Shown: one piece after another, positions 15,293-24,956 of the stretch
Layout of the letters: each line of letters starts with the position of its first letter
Position numbering within the stretch: position 1 is the first letter of the stretch
Assembly: GCF_000367525.1 (NCBI RefSeq)
Contig: NZ_HF570956.1
Coordinates: 300,721 to 364,720 of the forward strand
Direction of reading: 5' to 3'
Length of the DNA: 64,000 nucleotides
From: Phycicoccus elongatus Lp2
GTDB taxonomy: Bacteria > Actinomycetota > Actinomycetes > Actinomycetales > Dermatophilaceae
Made by a program: the position numbers and the translations under genes
Notes under the pieces: generated by a model
What the model was told of the DNA's origin: nothing
The model's database searches: none
Seen by the model: the letters and a program-made list of their open reading frames with translations, nothing else

Positions 15293-17653
15293 TCAGTCGA
15301 TGGATTGTGCGCGAAGGCGTAGGGCGTTGGTGATGACGCTGACGCTGGATAGGGCCATGGCGGCCGCGGCGATGATGGGTGAGAGCAGGAGCCCGAAGAC
15401 GGGGTAGAGGACGCCGGCGGCGATGGGGATGCCGAGTGCGTTGTAGACGAAGGCGAAGAAGAGGTTCTGTCGGATGTTGGCCATCGTTTTCGCTGAGAGG
15501 TTTCGGGCTCGCACGATGCCGGTGAGGTCGCCTTGGAGGAGGGTGACGCCGGCGCTTTCGATGGCGACGTCGGTGCCGGTGCCCATGGCGATGCCGACGT
15601 CGGCGGCGGCGAGGGCGGGGGCGTCGTTGACGCCGTCGCCGGCCATGGCAACGACGTGGCCCAGGCTGCGGAGCCTGATCACGATGTCGCTCTTGTGGTC
15701 GGGCAGGACTTCGGCCTCGACCTGCTCGATCCCCAGGGTCGCGGCGACGGCTTGGCCGGTCACCCGGTTGTCGCCGGTGAGCATGACGACGTGGATGCCG
15801 TCCGCACGCAGTGTTTTGAGGGCGTCGGGGGTGGTGGCCTTGATGGGGTCGGCGATGGCGAAGAGTCCGGCGAGCTGGTCGTCGATACCGATGTAGATGA
15901 CGGTGGCGCCGTCGCCGCGCAGGTGGTCGGCCCTCTCCCGGACGTCGGTGCTGTCGATGCCGTGTGAGTCCAGGAAGGTGGCGCTGCCCAGGGCAACCCG
16001 GTGCCCGTCGACGACACCTTGGGCGCCGCGACCGACGGGTGAGTCGAAGTCGGTGACGTCGGGAACATCGAGGCTTCGGGTCGTGGCGGCCTCGACGATC
16101 GCCAGGGCCAGTGGGTGTTCGGAGGCGCGTTCAACCCCGGCGGCAAAGCGGAGCAGGTCGTCCTGGGAGTGACTACCGGTGGCGACGATGTCGGTCACGG
16201 TGGGTCGGCCTTCAGTGAGGGTGCCGGTCTTGTCGACGACGAGGGTGTCGACCTTCTCCATCCGCTCGAGCGCCTCGGCGTTCTTGATCAGCACGCCTAG
16301 TCCCGCGCCGCGTCCGACTCCGACCATGATCGACATGGGTGTGGCCAGTCCGAGTGCGCAGGGGCACGCGATGATCAGCACGGCGACGGCAACGACGAGG
16401 GCGTGTGCCAGTTTGGGGTCGGGTCCGACCAGGCCCCACACGATGAACGCGATGACGGCGATGACGATGACGACGGGCACGAAGATGCCGGCGACCTTGT
16501 CGGCCATCCTCTGGATGGGTGCGCGGGAGCGTTGCGCTTCTGAGACCATGGCCACGATCCGGGCCAGCATGGTGTCGATGCCGACCTTTTCGGCTTCCAT
16601 CATCAGCGCGCCGCTGCCGTTGATGGTGCCGCCGATGACGGGGTCGCCGGTGGTCTTGGTGACCGGCATCGACTCGCCGGTGACCAAGGACTCATCGACG
16701 GCGGAACGGCCATCGATGACGGTCCCGTCGACGGGGACGGCTTCGCCCGGGCGGACGCGGAGCCGGTCGCCGCGCTGGACGGCGTCCAGGGGGATCTCTT
16801 CGTCGTCGCCGCTGTCGGTGATGCGGCGGGCCGTCTTGGGGCTGAGGTCGAGCAGTGCCTTGATCGCCCCGGAGGTTTGCTCGCGGGCCCGCAGCTCGAG
16901 CACTTGGCCGAGGAGGACCAAAGTGGTGATGACGGCGGCGGCCTCGAAGTAGACGTCGACGGTGCCGTCGTCGCTGCGGAAAGAGGTGGGGAAGATCCCC
17001 GGCGCGAGTGTCGCGACGAGGCTGAACAGCCAGGCGATGCCGGTGCCCATCGCGATCAGGGTGAACATGTTGAGGTTACGGGTCCGGACCGAGGCCCAGC
17101 CGCGCACGAAGAAGGGCCAACCCGCCCAGAGCACGACCGGCGTGGCCAGGAGCATTTGCGCCCACACCGACGCGGTGGCCGGGATCAGGTCGTGCAGCCA
17201 CGGGACGAAGTGGCGGCCCATCTCGAGAATGACGATAGGGATGGTCAACGAAGTGGCGACCCAGAAGCGGCGGGTCATGTCGGCCAGTTCCGGACTTGGC
17301 CCGGTGTCGGCGGTCACGGTGACCGGTTCCAGGGCCATCCCACAGATCGGGCACGACCCGGGGCCGAGTCGGCGGATCTCGGGATGCATCGGGCAGGTCC
17401 ACTCCGCGACCTCACCCTGCACTGGCGAGGTCGCGGGGGGGATGCCGCTTGGGGCGCCGACGGCTTGGACATACGCGGACGGGTCCTGCTGGAACCGGTC
17501 GCGGCACCTCTGGGAGCAGAAGTGGTATGCCGTGCCGTCGTGCTCGAGGGTCAGCACGCTCTCGCGGTCGACGTCCATCCCACAGACGGGGTCGGTCGCG
17601 CCCGGTCGGGTGGGCACGTTGTCGTGTGGGGCGAGGTGGTGTTCGTGCTGCAT
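15293..17653 (-). CDS. copA: Copper-transporting P1B-type ATPase
   Basis: 786-residue P-type ATPase exporting copper across the inner membrane. It begins with a YHS-type domain (DPVCGMDV and [11 protein letters not shown]) and a second metal-binding stretch WTCPMHPE with CPICGMAL, features of the CopB/SilP-like branch. Eight helices follow, with the transport motif [11 protein letters not shown], phosphorylation loop [16 protein letters not shown] and the hinge [19 protein letters not shown] 17653 is preferred because the YHS domain begins just after it. It heads the left side of a copper operon read leftward, with the transposon end 160 bases past its stop. Confidence 0.9.
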   Translation of the reverse strand: MQHEHHLAPHDNVPTRPGATDPVCGMDVDRESVLTLEHDGTAYHFCSQRCRDRFQQDPSAYVQAVGAPSGIPPATSPVQGEVAEWTCPMHPEIRRLGPGSCPICGMALEPVTVTADTGPSPELADMTRRFWVATSLTIPIVILEMGRHFVPWLHDLIPATASVWAQMLLATPVVLWAGWPFFVRGWASVRTRNLNMFTLIAMGTGIAWLFSLVATLAPGIFPTSFRSDDGTVDVYFEAAAVITTLVLLGQVLELRAREQTSGAIKALLDLSPKTARRITDSGDDEEIPLDAVQRGDRLRVRPGEAVPVDGTVIDGRSAVDESLVTGESMPVTKTTGDPVIGGTINGSGALMMEAEKVGIDTMLARIVAMVSEAQRSRAPIQRMADKVAGIFVPVVIVIAVIAFIVWGLVGPDPKLAHALVVAVAVLIIACPCALGLATPMSIMVGVGRGAGLGVLIKNAEALERMEKVDTLVVDKTGTLTEGRPTVTDIVATGSHSQDDLLRFAAGVERASEHPLALAIVEAATTRSLDVPDVTDFDSPVGRGAQGVVDGHRVALGSATFLDSHGIDSTDVRERADHLRGDGATVIYIGIDDQLAGLFAIADPIKATTPDALKTLRADGIHVVMLTGDNRVTGQAVAATLGIEQVEAEVLPDHKSDIVIRLRSLGHVVAMAGDGVNDAPALAAADVGIAMGTGTDVAIESAGVTLLQGDLTGIVRARNLSAKTMANIRQNLFFAFVYNALGIPIAAGVLYPVFGLLLSPIIAAAAMALSSVSVITNALRLRAQSID

Positions 17654-17715
17654 GTCCGCTGCTCCTGACGTGGCGCTCGGGATGCCCCTGAAATGCAGGG
17701 CCGGGATCGTGTGGG

Positions 17716-17823
17716 TCAGCGTCGGCTGGCGGAGTAGCTGGCCTCGGTGACCGCGCGGATGACGTCTGCGTCGTCGACCGGGAGATCGCTGATGATCGTG
17801 AGTTCGCCGTTGGCGCGGTGGTC
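17716..17823 (-). pseudogene. C-terminal scrap of a CopZ-like metal-binding domain
   Basis: About 35 codons reading [18 protein letters not shown], then [11 protein letters not shown] and a stop: the last strand-helix-strand of a heavy-metal-associated domain. There is no start, and the frame is closed by the TGA of the upstream gene. The metal-binding CxxC half is missing, so it is a remnant of a copper chaperone between two copper genes. Confidence 0.6.
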
Positions 17824-18102
17824 TCAGTGTTTGGGTTGGTTGTTGCCGTGGTTCATCCAAGCCATCATCAGGCCCATCATGAGCAGGCAGCCGGCGGCGT
17901 AGATGAGCCCGCCGAGGCCGAGGCGGCCGGTGGCGATCAGGGCACCGACGAGCAGCACCATGGGCAGGCACATCAGCCACATGAGCCAGTGCTGGCGGGC
18001 GCCGTGGTGCGCGTGTGGGGCCTGGGTGTCTTCGGCGGCGGGCGTGTTGGTCGGTGTGGTGAAGGCGGCGTACTCGTCGGGGTGTCGGGTCGAGTGGTTC
18101 AT
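17824..18102 (-). CDS. Small His/Met-rich two-helix membrane protein
   Basis: 92 residues: a polar N-terminus with several His ([16 protein letters not shown]), two membrane helices rich in Met and Leu with little charge, and a His-ending tail. It resembles the DUF2933-like small proteins found beside copper ATPases and oxidases. It may bind or pass copper in the membrane. It is read in the same direction as copA. Confidence 0.65.
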   Translation of the reverse strand: MNHSTRHPDEYAAFTTPTNTPAAEDTQAPHAHHGARQHWLMWLMCLPMVLLVGALIATGRLGLGGLIYAAGCLLMMGLMMAWMNHGNNQPKH

Positions 18103-18218
18103 CGTTCCGCTCCTTGGGTGTCTTCCCGGGCGGGTGCCTGGGTGTTCTCAGCCTGCGCAGCTGTTGCCGAGGTGGGGCCGTGGTGGCGTGAAGGTCTGGT
18201 CAAGATCGCGTCGCCGGA

Positions 18219-19142
18219 TCATGGCAAGAGGTTCTCGGTGGTGGTGCCGCCATCGAGGGTGCGCAAGACCTTGCTGTCGGCGACGACGACGATCTCGAGG
18301 CCCCCGTCGCTGCCGCGCCGCGCGTGCAGCGCCTCGGCAGGGCCGATGCGTGTGGGGTTGAGACTCCAGGTGGCTCCGGCGTCGCTGCTGACGCCCAACT
18401 GGCCGGTTGTGGTGGCGATGACGATGGTCTTCTCGTCGGCCCAGGTGACGAGCAGGGCGGTCCCGGGCGGGGACAGTGGTCGCCAGGTGCTGCCGGTGTC
18501 GCTGCTGGCCAGGAGCCCGGCTTCGGTGGTGGCGAGCAGGGCCCCCGAGGTGGGGGCCGCAGCCAGCGTGCGCGGCGGAGCCGGGATCGAGCGGGTGGTC
18601 CACGTCGTGCCGTCGGTGCTCGACCGAAGGACACCGTCGAAGCCGACCACCGCGGCAGGGCCCGCGGTCAGGGCGTGGAAGTCGGACTGGCCGCCGCGGG
18701 AGGCCACTCGCCAGGTTCGGCCGGTATCGGTGGAGGTGATGAGTCCGACCGGCTGTGGAAGATCGACCCCGGCGCCGGGGTGTCCGGAGGCGTAGTAGGT
18801 GCCGTCGGGGGCGACGGCAAACCCCATCAGGTCGATGACCTGGCCGTTCTGAACCAACTCGCCGTTGACGTGGCGGAAGAGTCCTTCGTGGGTGGCCAGG
18901 AGGAGTTCCCCGGAGTTGGGGTCGCGGGCCACGGCGTGGATGTGGGTGATCGCCACGGGAGGCCGGCTCGACGAAGTCTCCGCCGGGGACGTGGCCGCGG
19001 CCGTGGCGGCGGGCGCTATGGCAGGGGACCCGCCGCGTGCCGAGGGGGTGGCGGTGCCCGGGGAACCACAAGCGGTCAGCACGGCCATTGTCGCGAGGGC
19101 GCTACCGGCGAGGAGGAGCCGACGGCGGGCGCGGGTGCTCAC
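18219..19142 (-). CDS. Lipoprotein with BNR/sialidase-like beta-propeller repeats
   Basis: 307 residues. The N-terminus has RARRRLLLAGSALATMAVLTACGSPG, a lipoprotein signal with lipobox LTAC. The mature part holds repeated Asp-box/BNR-like units (TDTGRTWR, STDGTTWT, SSDTGSTWR, SSDAGATWS), as in the F510_1955-type proteins of copper loci. GTG 19142 overlaps the stop of the oxidase gene, so it is translationally coupled. Anchored outside the membrane; the role with the oxidase is inferred. Confidence 0.75.
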   Translation of the reverse strand: MSTRARRRLLLAGSALATMAVLTACGSPGTATPSARGGSPAIAPAATAAATSPAETSSSRPPVAITHIHAVARDPNSGELLLATHEGLFRHVNGELVQNGQVIDLMGFAVAPDGTYYASGHPGAGVDLPQPVGLITSTDTGRTWRVASRGGQSDFHALTAGPAAVVGFDGVLRSSTDGTTWTTRSIPAPPRTLAAAPTSGALLATTEAGLLASSDTGSTWRPLSPPGTALLVTWADEKTIVIATTTGQLGVSSDAGATWSLNPTRIGPAEALHARRGSDGGLEIVVVADSKVLRTLDGGTTTENLLP

Positions 19143-20659
19143 GTCGCGTACTCCAGCGCGATCATCATGCCGGCCTCGGCGTGGTAGATGTTGTGGCAGT
19201 GGATCATCCAGTCGCCGGCGTTGTCGGCGTCCAGGTCGATCGCGAAGGACTGCATCGGCGCCATGAGGACGGTGTCCTTGCGCAGCCCGGAGGGCAGGGC
19301 GAAGGTGTGCCCGTGTAGGTGCAGCGGGTGGGTCATCATCGTCTGGTTCGTGGCGTTGATCCGCAGCCGCTGGCCAGCCTTGACGGTCAGTGGTTCGTTC
19401 TCCCCGAACTTGGCACCGTTCATGCCCCATTGGTAGGGCTTCATCGAGCCTTGCAGCGCCAGGTCCACGGTGGCATCCGGGGCCCTGTCCGGTAGTTTCG
19501 CGGACTCCGCCGGCCGCAGCTGGGAGCCGATGAGGACCTGCCCGGACAGCTCCGCCGGAGCGGCGTCGACGGCGGGCGCGCTGCCGCTGCCGGTGCGGAC
19601 CACCGCGATCGCCTGGCCGCCGCTGGTTTTGCCGAACGGGCGGGCCACGAGCGGGAACACGCCGTCGCCGAGGGTGACGATCGCGTCATAGCGTTCACCC
19701 ATCCCGATGTAGAACGCGCCGACCTCGGTCGGTTCGACGGCGTGGCCGTCACTGTGGGTGATCGTCAGCCGGTGTCCGCCAAGCGTGACGGTGAAGATGG
19801 TGTCAGAGGCGGCATTGATGACGCGCAACCGGATCCGCTGACCCGGCTTGGCGGTCAGGACATCGGGGTCGGTGGGTGGTTTGCCGTTGATCAGGAAGAA
19901 CGGGTAGGTCACGTCCCCGGCATCTCCCCACGGGGGCGTCCCCATCGACATTCCGCCCATCGACCCATGGTCCATGCCGCCCATCGACCCGTGGTCCATC
20001 CCGCCCATGCCGCCGGAGGAGGCGGGGCCGCCGTCGGCGATGAGTTTCTTGAGGACGTCATCGGGTGTGGTGCCGGTGCCGTCGATCCAGTCATCGAGGA
20101 CGACGATCCACTCGGCGTCATAGTCGCCGGCTTCGTTCGGGTCGTCGATGATCATCGGTGCGTACAGGCCTCGGTCGAGCTGGACCCCGACGTGGGGGTG
20201 GAAGAAGTAGGTGCCCGGGTCAGGTGCGGTGAACTCGTACACGTATTTGGTTCCGGAGCTGATCGGGTCCTGGGTCAGGCCGGGCACGCCGTCGGCGGCG
20301 TTGCGCAGCCGGATCCCGTGCCAGTGGATCGTGGTGTCGGCCGGGAGCTGGTTGTCCAGGGACACCCGCAGGAAGTCCCCGGCAGTGGCCCGGACCAGCG
20401 GCCCGGGGAGGGTCCCGTCGTACGCCCAGGTCGACACGGTTCGACCGCCGAGGTCGAGACTGACCGGCTTGGCCACCAAAGTCTTCTCGACGAGACGTTG
20501 GCTCGGGGAGGGGGAGAGCGGGGCCGGGGCGCCGAAGGTGCGCGACGGCATACCTGCCTTCCCCGGCGCCGGTGTGGTGCATGCCGCCACGGTGGCGGTG
20601 GCGGCGATGCCGAATCCGCCGAGGAGGATGTTGCGTCGCGAGAGCAGGGGGGAGGTCAT
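19139..20659 (-). CDS. Multicopper oxidase
   Basis: 506-residue laccase-type oxidase, probably oxidising Cu(I) outside the cell. It starts MTSPLLSRRNILLGGFG, a Tat-like twin-Arg signal, followed by a possible lipobox AACT. All copper ligand clusters are visible: HWHGIRL, FFHPHVGVQ, HPLHLHGHTF and HCHNIYHAEAGMM. A Met/His repeat GGMDHGSMGGMDHGSMGG in the middle could bind extra copper. ATG 20659 follows GAAAGG. It resembles mycobacterial MmcO. Confidence 0.9.
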   Translation of the reverse strand: MTSPLLSRRNILLGGFGIAATATVAACTTPAPGKAGMPSRTFGAPAPLSPSPSQRLVEKTLVAKPVSLDLGGRTVSTWAYDGTLPGPLVRATAGDFLRVSLDNQLPADTTIHWHGIRLRNAADGVPGLTQDPISSGTKYVYEFTAPDPGTYFFHPHVGVQLDRGLYAPMIIDDPNEAGDYDAEWIVVLDDWIDGTGTTPDDVLKKLIADGGPASSGGMGGMDHGSMGGMDHGSMGGMSMGTPPWGDAGDVTYPFFLINGKPPTDPDVLTAKPGQRIRLRVINAASDTIFTVTLGGHRLTITHSDGHAVEPTEVGAFYIGMGERYDAIVTLGDGVFPLVARPFGKTSGGQAIAVVRTGSGSAPAVDAAPAELSGQVLIGSQLRPAESAKLPDRAPDATVDLALQGSMKPYQWGMNGAKFGENEPLTVKAGQRLRINATNQTMMTHPLHLHGHTFALPSGLRKDTVLMAPMQSFAIDLDADNAGDWMIHCHNIYHAEAGMMIALEYAT

Positions 20660-20678
20660 GGTGCCTTTCACGGTGGGG

Positions 20679-20921
20679 TCAGTGGCCATCAACGATCAGG
20701 CGGCGTCGTTGCTCGTACTCCTCGACGCTCACCTCGCCGCGCGCCAGGGATTCCTTGAGCAGCGTCAACGGATCGGGGCGATCCATGCCGCCCCCCTGCC
20801 GATTCCGGGCCGGGAGCAGGGCGCGGACCACCAGGACCACGGCGATCCAGAACGTCAGGGTTCCGGCGGCCATCAGCAGCCACATCCACCAGCCCATGCC
20901 GTACCCGTTGCCCCACATCAT
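20679..20921 (-). CDS. SHOCT-domain membrane protein
   Basis: 80 residues: an N-terminal Met/Gly/Trp-rich helix (MMWGNGYGMGWWMW), a membrane span, and a C-terminal SHOCT motif DPLTLLKESLARGEVSVEEYEQRR. First gene of the leftward copper operon, with GGAGAG before ATG 20921. SHOCT proteins are usually small membrane or oligomerising parts; the precise role is unknown. Confidence 0.8.
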   Translation of the reverse strand: MMWGNGYGMGWWMWLLMAAGTLTFWIAVVLVVRALLPARNRQGGGMDRPDPLTLLKESLARGEVSVEEYEQRRRLIVDGH

Positions 20922-20939
20922 CGGTGCTCTCCTGACCCT

Positions 20940-20974
20940 GTCCTGCCCGCCTCATGAGGAGAGGCGGACAGGAC
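20940..20974. promoter_or_regulatory. 14-bp inverted repeat upstream of the copper operon
   Basis: GTCCTGCCCGCCTC (20940-20953) faces GAGGCGGACAGGAC (20961-20974) with one mismatch and a 7-nt gap. It lies 19 bases upstream of the first operon gene, between it and the divergent regulator gene. It could be an operator or a leader hairpin. Confidence 0.5.
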
Positions 20975-21091
20975 CACTGTCCGTGGGTGACCTCAAGGCC
21001 CGGCCGTGGTCACGTTGAGATTTGACGAAGATCGTCCCCTGAGAAGGCCGGGAGTGGACGAGGTTCGCTCTTGAGCCGGGAGACTGAGGCG

Positions 21092-21817
21092 GTGAGCACG
21101 AACCCCACACCACCACCGGCAAGGGTGCTGGTCATCGAGGACGAGACCACGCTGGCCGGGCTGATCGCCGCCTACCTGTCCCGGGCCGGGTACGCCACGA
21201 CGACCGTCCACACCGGGCCCGACGGGGTGCAGGCCGTGCGCGAACACGCCCCCGACGTCGTCATCCTCGACCTGGGGTTGCCCGGGCTGGATGGCATCGA
21301 GGTATGCCGCCAGATCCGAACCTTCTCCGACTGCTACGTCATTGTCGTCACCGCCCGCAAGGACGAGGTCGACACCCTCATCGGCCTGTCCGTGGGCGCG
21401 GACGACTACGTCACCAAACCGTTCAGCGTCCGCGAACTCCTCGCCCGCGTCCAGACCGTGCTGCGCCGCCCCCGGACCGGGTCCACGAGCGCATCAGAGA
21501 CCCCGAGCAGCGAACCGATCCGAGTGGTCGGGGCACTCCGTGTTGACCCCAACGGTCATCGCGTCCACCTGGCCGACACCGAGGTGGCCCTCACTCCGAC
21601 GGAACGGGACCTCCTCATCACGCTGGCTCGACGACCCACGATGGCCTTCACCCGTCGCCAGCTCATTGACGTCATCTGGGGAACCGACTGGGTCGGGGAC
21701 GAGCACCTCGTCGATGTCCACGTTGCCCACCTGCGCCGCAAACTCGGCGACGACCCCGACACCGGCCGCTACGTCACGACCGTGCGAGGCATCGGCTACC
21801 GGATGGGACAAGGATGA
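21092..21817 (+). CDS. OmpR-family response regulator, copper element
   Basis: 241-residue regulator with a receiver domain (phospho-Asp in DVVILDLGLPGLDG, Lys in YVTKPFSVREL) and a C-terminal OmpR winged helix (LTPTERDLLITLARRP, HLVDVHVAHLRRKLGDD). GTG 21092 follows GGGAG. It is divergent from the copper operon and overlaps the kinase gene, so it probably controls the copper genes in the manner of CopR/CusR. Confidence 0.9.
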   Translation: MSTNPTPPPARVLVIEDETTLAGLIAAYLSRAGYATTTVHTGPDGVQAVREHAPDVVILDLGLPGLDGIEVCRQIRTFSDCYVIVVTARKDEVDTLIGLSVGADDYVTKPFSVRELLARVQTVLRRPRTGSTSASETPSSEPIRVVGALRVDPNGHRVHLADTEVALTPTERDLLITLARRPTMAFTRRQLIDVIWGTDWVGDEHLVDVHVAHLRRKLGDDPDTGRYVTTVRGIGYRMGQG

Positions 21818-22929
21818 CCACCACCCACAGTCCCTCGTCGACCGGCCTCGCGACCAGGCTGCTGGCCGGGCAGGCCATCGTCCTGGTGGCCGGCGCGCTG
21901 ACCGTGGGACTGGTCGCAGCCGTCATCGGACCCCCGATCTTCCACCAGCACCTTCTCGAAGCCGGACACCAGCAGAACTCCCCCGAGCTCGTGCACATCG
22001 AGATGGCCTACCGCGACTCATCCCTCATCTCCGTTGGGATCGGTCTGCTCATCTCGCTGCTCGCCGCAGGCGCCGTCACCTGGTTCCTCACCCGCCGACT
22101 GCGCCGCCCCCTCGAGCAAGTCACCCACGCGGCCCGCGAACTGACCATGGGGCACTACGCCATCCGCGTCCCTGCGATCGCTGCCGGCACCGAACTCGAA
22201 ACCCTCGCCGCAGCCTTCAACACCATGGCGGCCCGACTCGACAGCGTCGAAGACACCCGTCGCAGAATGCTCTCGGACCTGGCCCACGAACTCCGCACCC
22301 CCATCGCCACCATCAGCGCGTACCACGAAGGCCTCCACGACGGCGTAACCAGCCTCGGTCCCGAGTCCAGGGCCGCACTGGAGGAACAGACCCAACGGCT
22401 GGCCCGTCTCGCCGACGACATCGACGAAGTCTCCACCGCAGAGGAAGGCCGACTTGCGCTCGACCTCCGCAGCCACCATGTCACCGACCTGCTCTGGGCA
22501 GCCCACGACGGCATGCGCGACGCCTATGCCGCCAAAGGCATCAACCTCATCGTCGAGACCTCGACTACCGCCGGCCTCGACATCCACGTCGATCGCCACC
22601 GGATCGGCCAGGTTCTCGCCAACCTGCTGAGCAACGCCCTACGACACACCCCGCCCGGTGGGACCGTCACGCTGACCGGTCACAGCAGCCCTCACCACAC
22701 GACTCTCACCGTCACCGACGACGGAGACGGAATGACCCCCGAACAACTCCAGCACGCCTTCGAACGCTTCTACCGAGCGGACTCCGCCCGCACGCACGAC
22801 CGCACCGGCTCAGGCATCGGCCTGACGATCAGCCGGGCCATCATCAACGCCCACGGCGGCAGCCTCACCGCAGCCAGCAAAGGCACGGACCAAGGCAGCA
22901 CGCTCACCATCAACCTGCCTACCCCGTAG
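21814..22929 (+). CDS. Sensor histidine kinase, copper element
   Basis: 371 residues: a first membrane helix near 15-40, a short outer loop of about 30 residues with several His (FHQHLLEAGHQQ), a second helix, a HAMP linker, HisKA with LSDLAHELRTPIATI (phospho-His), and an HATPase with N box LLSNALRHTPPGG and G boxes DDGDGM and GSGIGLTI. ATG overlaps the regulator stop. The His-containing loop would suit copper sensing; this is inference. Confidence 0.9.
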   Translation: MTTTHSPSSTGLATRLLAGQAIVLVAGALTVGLVAAVIGPPIFHQHLLEAGHQQNSPELVHIEMAYRDSSLISVGIGLLISLLAAGAVTWFLTRRLRRPLEQVTHAARELTMGHYAIRVPAIAAGTELETLAAAFNTMAARLDSVEDTRRRMLSDLAHELRTPIATISAYHEGLHDGVTSLGPESRAALEEQTQRLARLADDIDEVSTAEEGRLALDLRSHHVTDLLWAAHDGMRDAYAAKGINLIVETSTTAGLDIHVDRHRIGQVLANLLSNALRHTPPGGTVTLTGHSSPHHTTLTVTDDGDGMTPEQLQHAFERFYRADSARTHDRTGSGIGLTISRAIINAHGGSLTAASKGTDQGSTLTINLPTP

Positions 22930-22944
22930 CGGCACCAGGTCGCT

Positions 22945-23166
22945 GTCCGCCCGGCGCGAGGCGGTTGGGAAGGTTCGACGGCGCGGCTCCGACGCGGGCG
23001 TGCAGCCGGCCTTTGATGCGGCCCTCCGGGACGCCGCATCTCCACCCGGCTGCCTCCGCCCGGGCGGCGTACCAGACACGCACGTCGGGGTCGTCGAGGC
23101 GGTAGAGCAGAACCATGACGTGGCCCCACGGCAATTGCGCAGCAGCTGCTGCGCAATTGGGGTCCG
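22945..23166 (-). pseudogene. DUF1016 (YhcG-type nuclease) remnant, copy 1
   Basis: About 70 codons match the N-terminal DUF1016 domain: LPWGHVMVLLYRLDDP, VWYAARAEAAGW and GRLHARVGAAPSNL. The PD-(D/E)xK nuclease half is missing. Bases 22985-23163 are nearly identical to 39824-40003. It lies just inside the right end of element 1. Confidence 0.7.
23132..23159. repeat. 28-bp perfect palindrome, copy 1
   Basis: CAATTGCGCAGCAG is followed directly by its reverse complement with no loop. It lies inside the DUF1016 remnant and encodes the run of Ala. An identical palindrome is at 39968-39995. Confidence 0.85.
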
Positions 23167-23249
23167 TAGGCAACCGCGGAGAGTCAGTCACGGCTTGCCC
23201 ACGCAAAGGCCATCGATCCATAATGTCGGGGTAGAAAATGCGGCGGAGG

Positions 23250-23410
23250 CATAACACGACGTTAATGTTTCATGGAAACCGCGTTTGTGAAATCTTCGCT
23301 GCATCTCGACAACATCTGTCGAGATGCAGTCAAGATTGCACGACCGTATGCGGCGTACTCTGCACCATCGGTCGAACTTGAAGACGTCGTGCAAGAGCCG
23401 CTGGGCTCAC
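23250..23410. repeat. Element 1/2 junction: right end, 5-bp spacer, left end
   Basis: The right end has ATAACACGACGTTAATG, then TTTGTGAAATCTTCGC and GCATCTCGACA ending 23311. Spacer ACATC (23312-23316). The left end has TGTCGAGATGCAGTCAAGAT from 23317, then GTACTCTGCAC and GTCGTGCAAGAG. Five bases is the usual Tn7/Tn5053 target duplication length. Confidence 0.75.
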
Positions 23411-23453
23411 CAAAGGTGACGAGAACTCTCTCTCCGGCTTCACCTTGGAACAG

Positions 23454-23912
23454 TCACTCGCGTTGGAGGCGGACCATCGGCAGCACGTCCGGCGCAGTGC
23501 CCGTGGCCTCCTTGATAGCTCCGCGCAGCCTGTCCCATGCCCTCGGATGCTCGGCTTGGTAGCGCGATAGAACGGCCTGCGAGTCCGCTTGGCTCAATGG
23601 TGTGGCTCGTGCTGCACGTCGACCGTCTCGCCCCAAAGTCACGAAGCAGTCTGGGTGGGCAACCAAGTTCCTATACCACTGCGCACGTTCGCCAAAGCCG
23701 CTGACCAGGACGAAGGTGTCGACCCCCTCGCGCTGAACGACTTCCAGACAGACGTACCGAGGCTCACCGGTCTTCCGACCGACATGTTCGAGCATCAGAA
23801 CTCGAGGTCCGAGCAGCCACCCCAGCCCATGGCGGTACAGCCAGATGGGCGAGCGGACCAGCCTTCGGTTGCGGAGCGCTCGGGCAACCCAGCGGTCAAC
23901 CATCTGAGCCAT
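23454..23912 (-). CDS. F420-dependent nitroreductase-family oxidoreductase
   Basis: 152-residue protein of the deazaflavin-dependent nitroreductase (Ddn) family, a split-barrel fold using F420H2. Typical features are MLEHVGRKTGEPRYVCLEV, LVSGFGERAQWYRNLVAHPDCFVTLG and an Arg/Ala-rich end. ATG 23912 gives the usual short N-terminus. The substrate is unknown; relatives reduce quinones or nitro compounds. It is read leftward with its stop about 45 bases from the end repeat. Confidence 0.8.
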   Translation of the reverse strand: MAQMVDRWVARALRNRRLVRSPIWLYRHGLGWLLGPRVLMLEHVGRKTGEPRYVCLEVVQREGVDTFVLVSGFGERAQWYRNLVAHPDCFVTLGRDGRRAARATPLSQADSQAVLSRYQAEHPRAWDRLRGAIKEATGTAPDVLPMVRLQRE

Positions 23913-24041
23913 CGTTCGAGAGTACGCGCCCGACTCGTGCACGGTGCGCCCTCTCTGGGCCGTTATCCCGCGTGGAGTCACCGGCGCGGCCACGGCCCGC
24001 TGCCCTCACCGCTCGCGGCCGACCGCACGAGGTGCCGCGGT

Positions 24042-24761
24042 CTAGGGAACCGCGGGGGAGCGCCGGGTGAGCATCCGGGCGACCATGCCGAAGGTGACGA
24101 CGGCAGAGGCCAGTCCCACGATGCCGGCGGGGAGGCCACCCACGGTGCCGGTGACGGCGAAGACGACGGCTGCCACCGGGACCCAGATGGGGAGCAGCCG
24201 GGCGCGCCTCAATCCCCAGGTGAGGAGGATCGGACCCAACGTCATGCCGGCGATGAAGGCGATGATGACGAGGACGAACAAGGGGTAGCTGTTGGACGCG
24301 TCCTCCATGGCGGTCACGGCGCTCATGGGTGCCCCGGACGTGCCGTCGATGGCCGCCATCCCATAGAAGGCCAGGGCATGGGCCACCGACGCCACGAGCC
24401 CGAGGGCGACGAGGAAGGCACCCACTCGGATCGTGCGTTGGCCGCGGGTGGCCGGGTCGCCGGTCGAGGCCGTGACCTGGGGGTGATAGAGGATCCTCAG
24501 GATGCCCGGCAGCATCGCGAGCGACCCTAGGGTGACCGCAAGACCGAGGGCCAGCCACAGGCCGGAGTGGGCCTGGACGCGACGGACCATGTCGGGGATG
24601 CCGGTCACCTCGTCGTCGGGGAGGACGAGTCGACGACCGAGGTCACCGGCAGCGAAGGCGATCGCCCCGACGAGGAGTGCGAGAGCCGTGGTGCCAGCCG
24701 AGCCGGGGTAGTCGACGCGCCGTGCCGCCGATGCCGTGGTGGAGGAGGTTTCGGTGTCCAT
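24042..24761 (-). CDS. Six-helix membrane protein of unknown function
   Basis: 239 residues with about six membrane helices and short loops, including DLGRRLVLPDDEV after the first helix and a final LTRRSPAVP. ATG 24761 follows GAAAGGCGTGTC. It is divergent from the sensor kinase gene, so it may be the target of that two-component system. I do not recognise a family with confidence. Confidence 0.6.
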   Translation of the reverse strand: MDTETSSTTASAARRVDYPGSAGTTALALLVGAIAFAAGDLGRRLVLPDDEVTGIPDMVRRVQAHSGLWLALGLAVTLGSLAMLPGILRILYHPQVTASTGDPATRGQRTIRVGAFLVALGLVASVAHALAFYGMAAIDGTSGAPMSAVTAMEDASNSYPLFVLVIIAFIAGMTLGPILLTWGLRRARLLPIWVPVAAVVFAVTGTVGGLPAGIVGLASAVVTFGMVARMLTRRSPAVP

Positions 24762-24956
24762 GACACGCCTTTCGTTGGTGATGTGGTGGTGCTGCCTCCA
24801 CGGTGCGGCGACGACGTGGCAGTACACATCGCCCAGTGGGGCCCCTGCGAGCAACCCTTTGGGCCAGGGCCGGGAGGCCGTCATCCGCACGATGGCGCAC
24901 ACCTCTCATCACATCGGCCGAGCCGCTCCGCCGACCGTGAGGCGTACGCTCGATGG

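Larger units (their letters stand above)
15039..23311. mobile_element. Array element 1: copper resistance
   Basis: 8.3 kb bounded by TGTCGAGATGCAGCTAAGAC at 15039 and the inverted end finishing GCATCTCGACA at 23311. It holds copA, a copZ remnant, three small or secreted copper genes, a multicopper oxidase, a divergent two-component system and a DUF1016 remnant. It has no transposition genes. The end pair differs at one of the variable positions (CTAAG against CGAAG). Confidence 0.7.
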
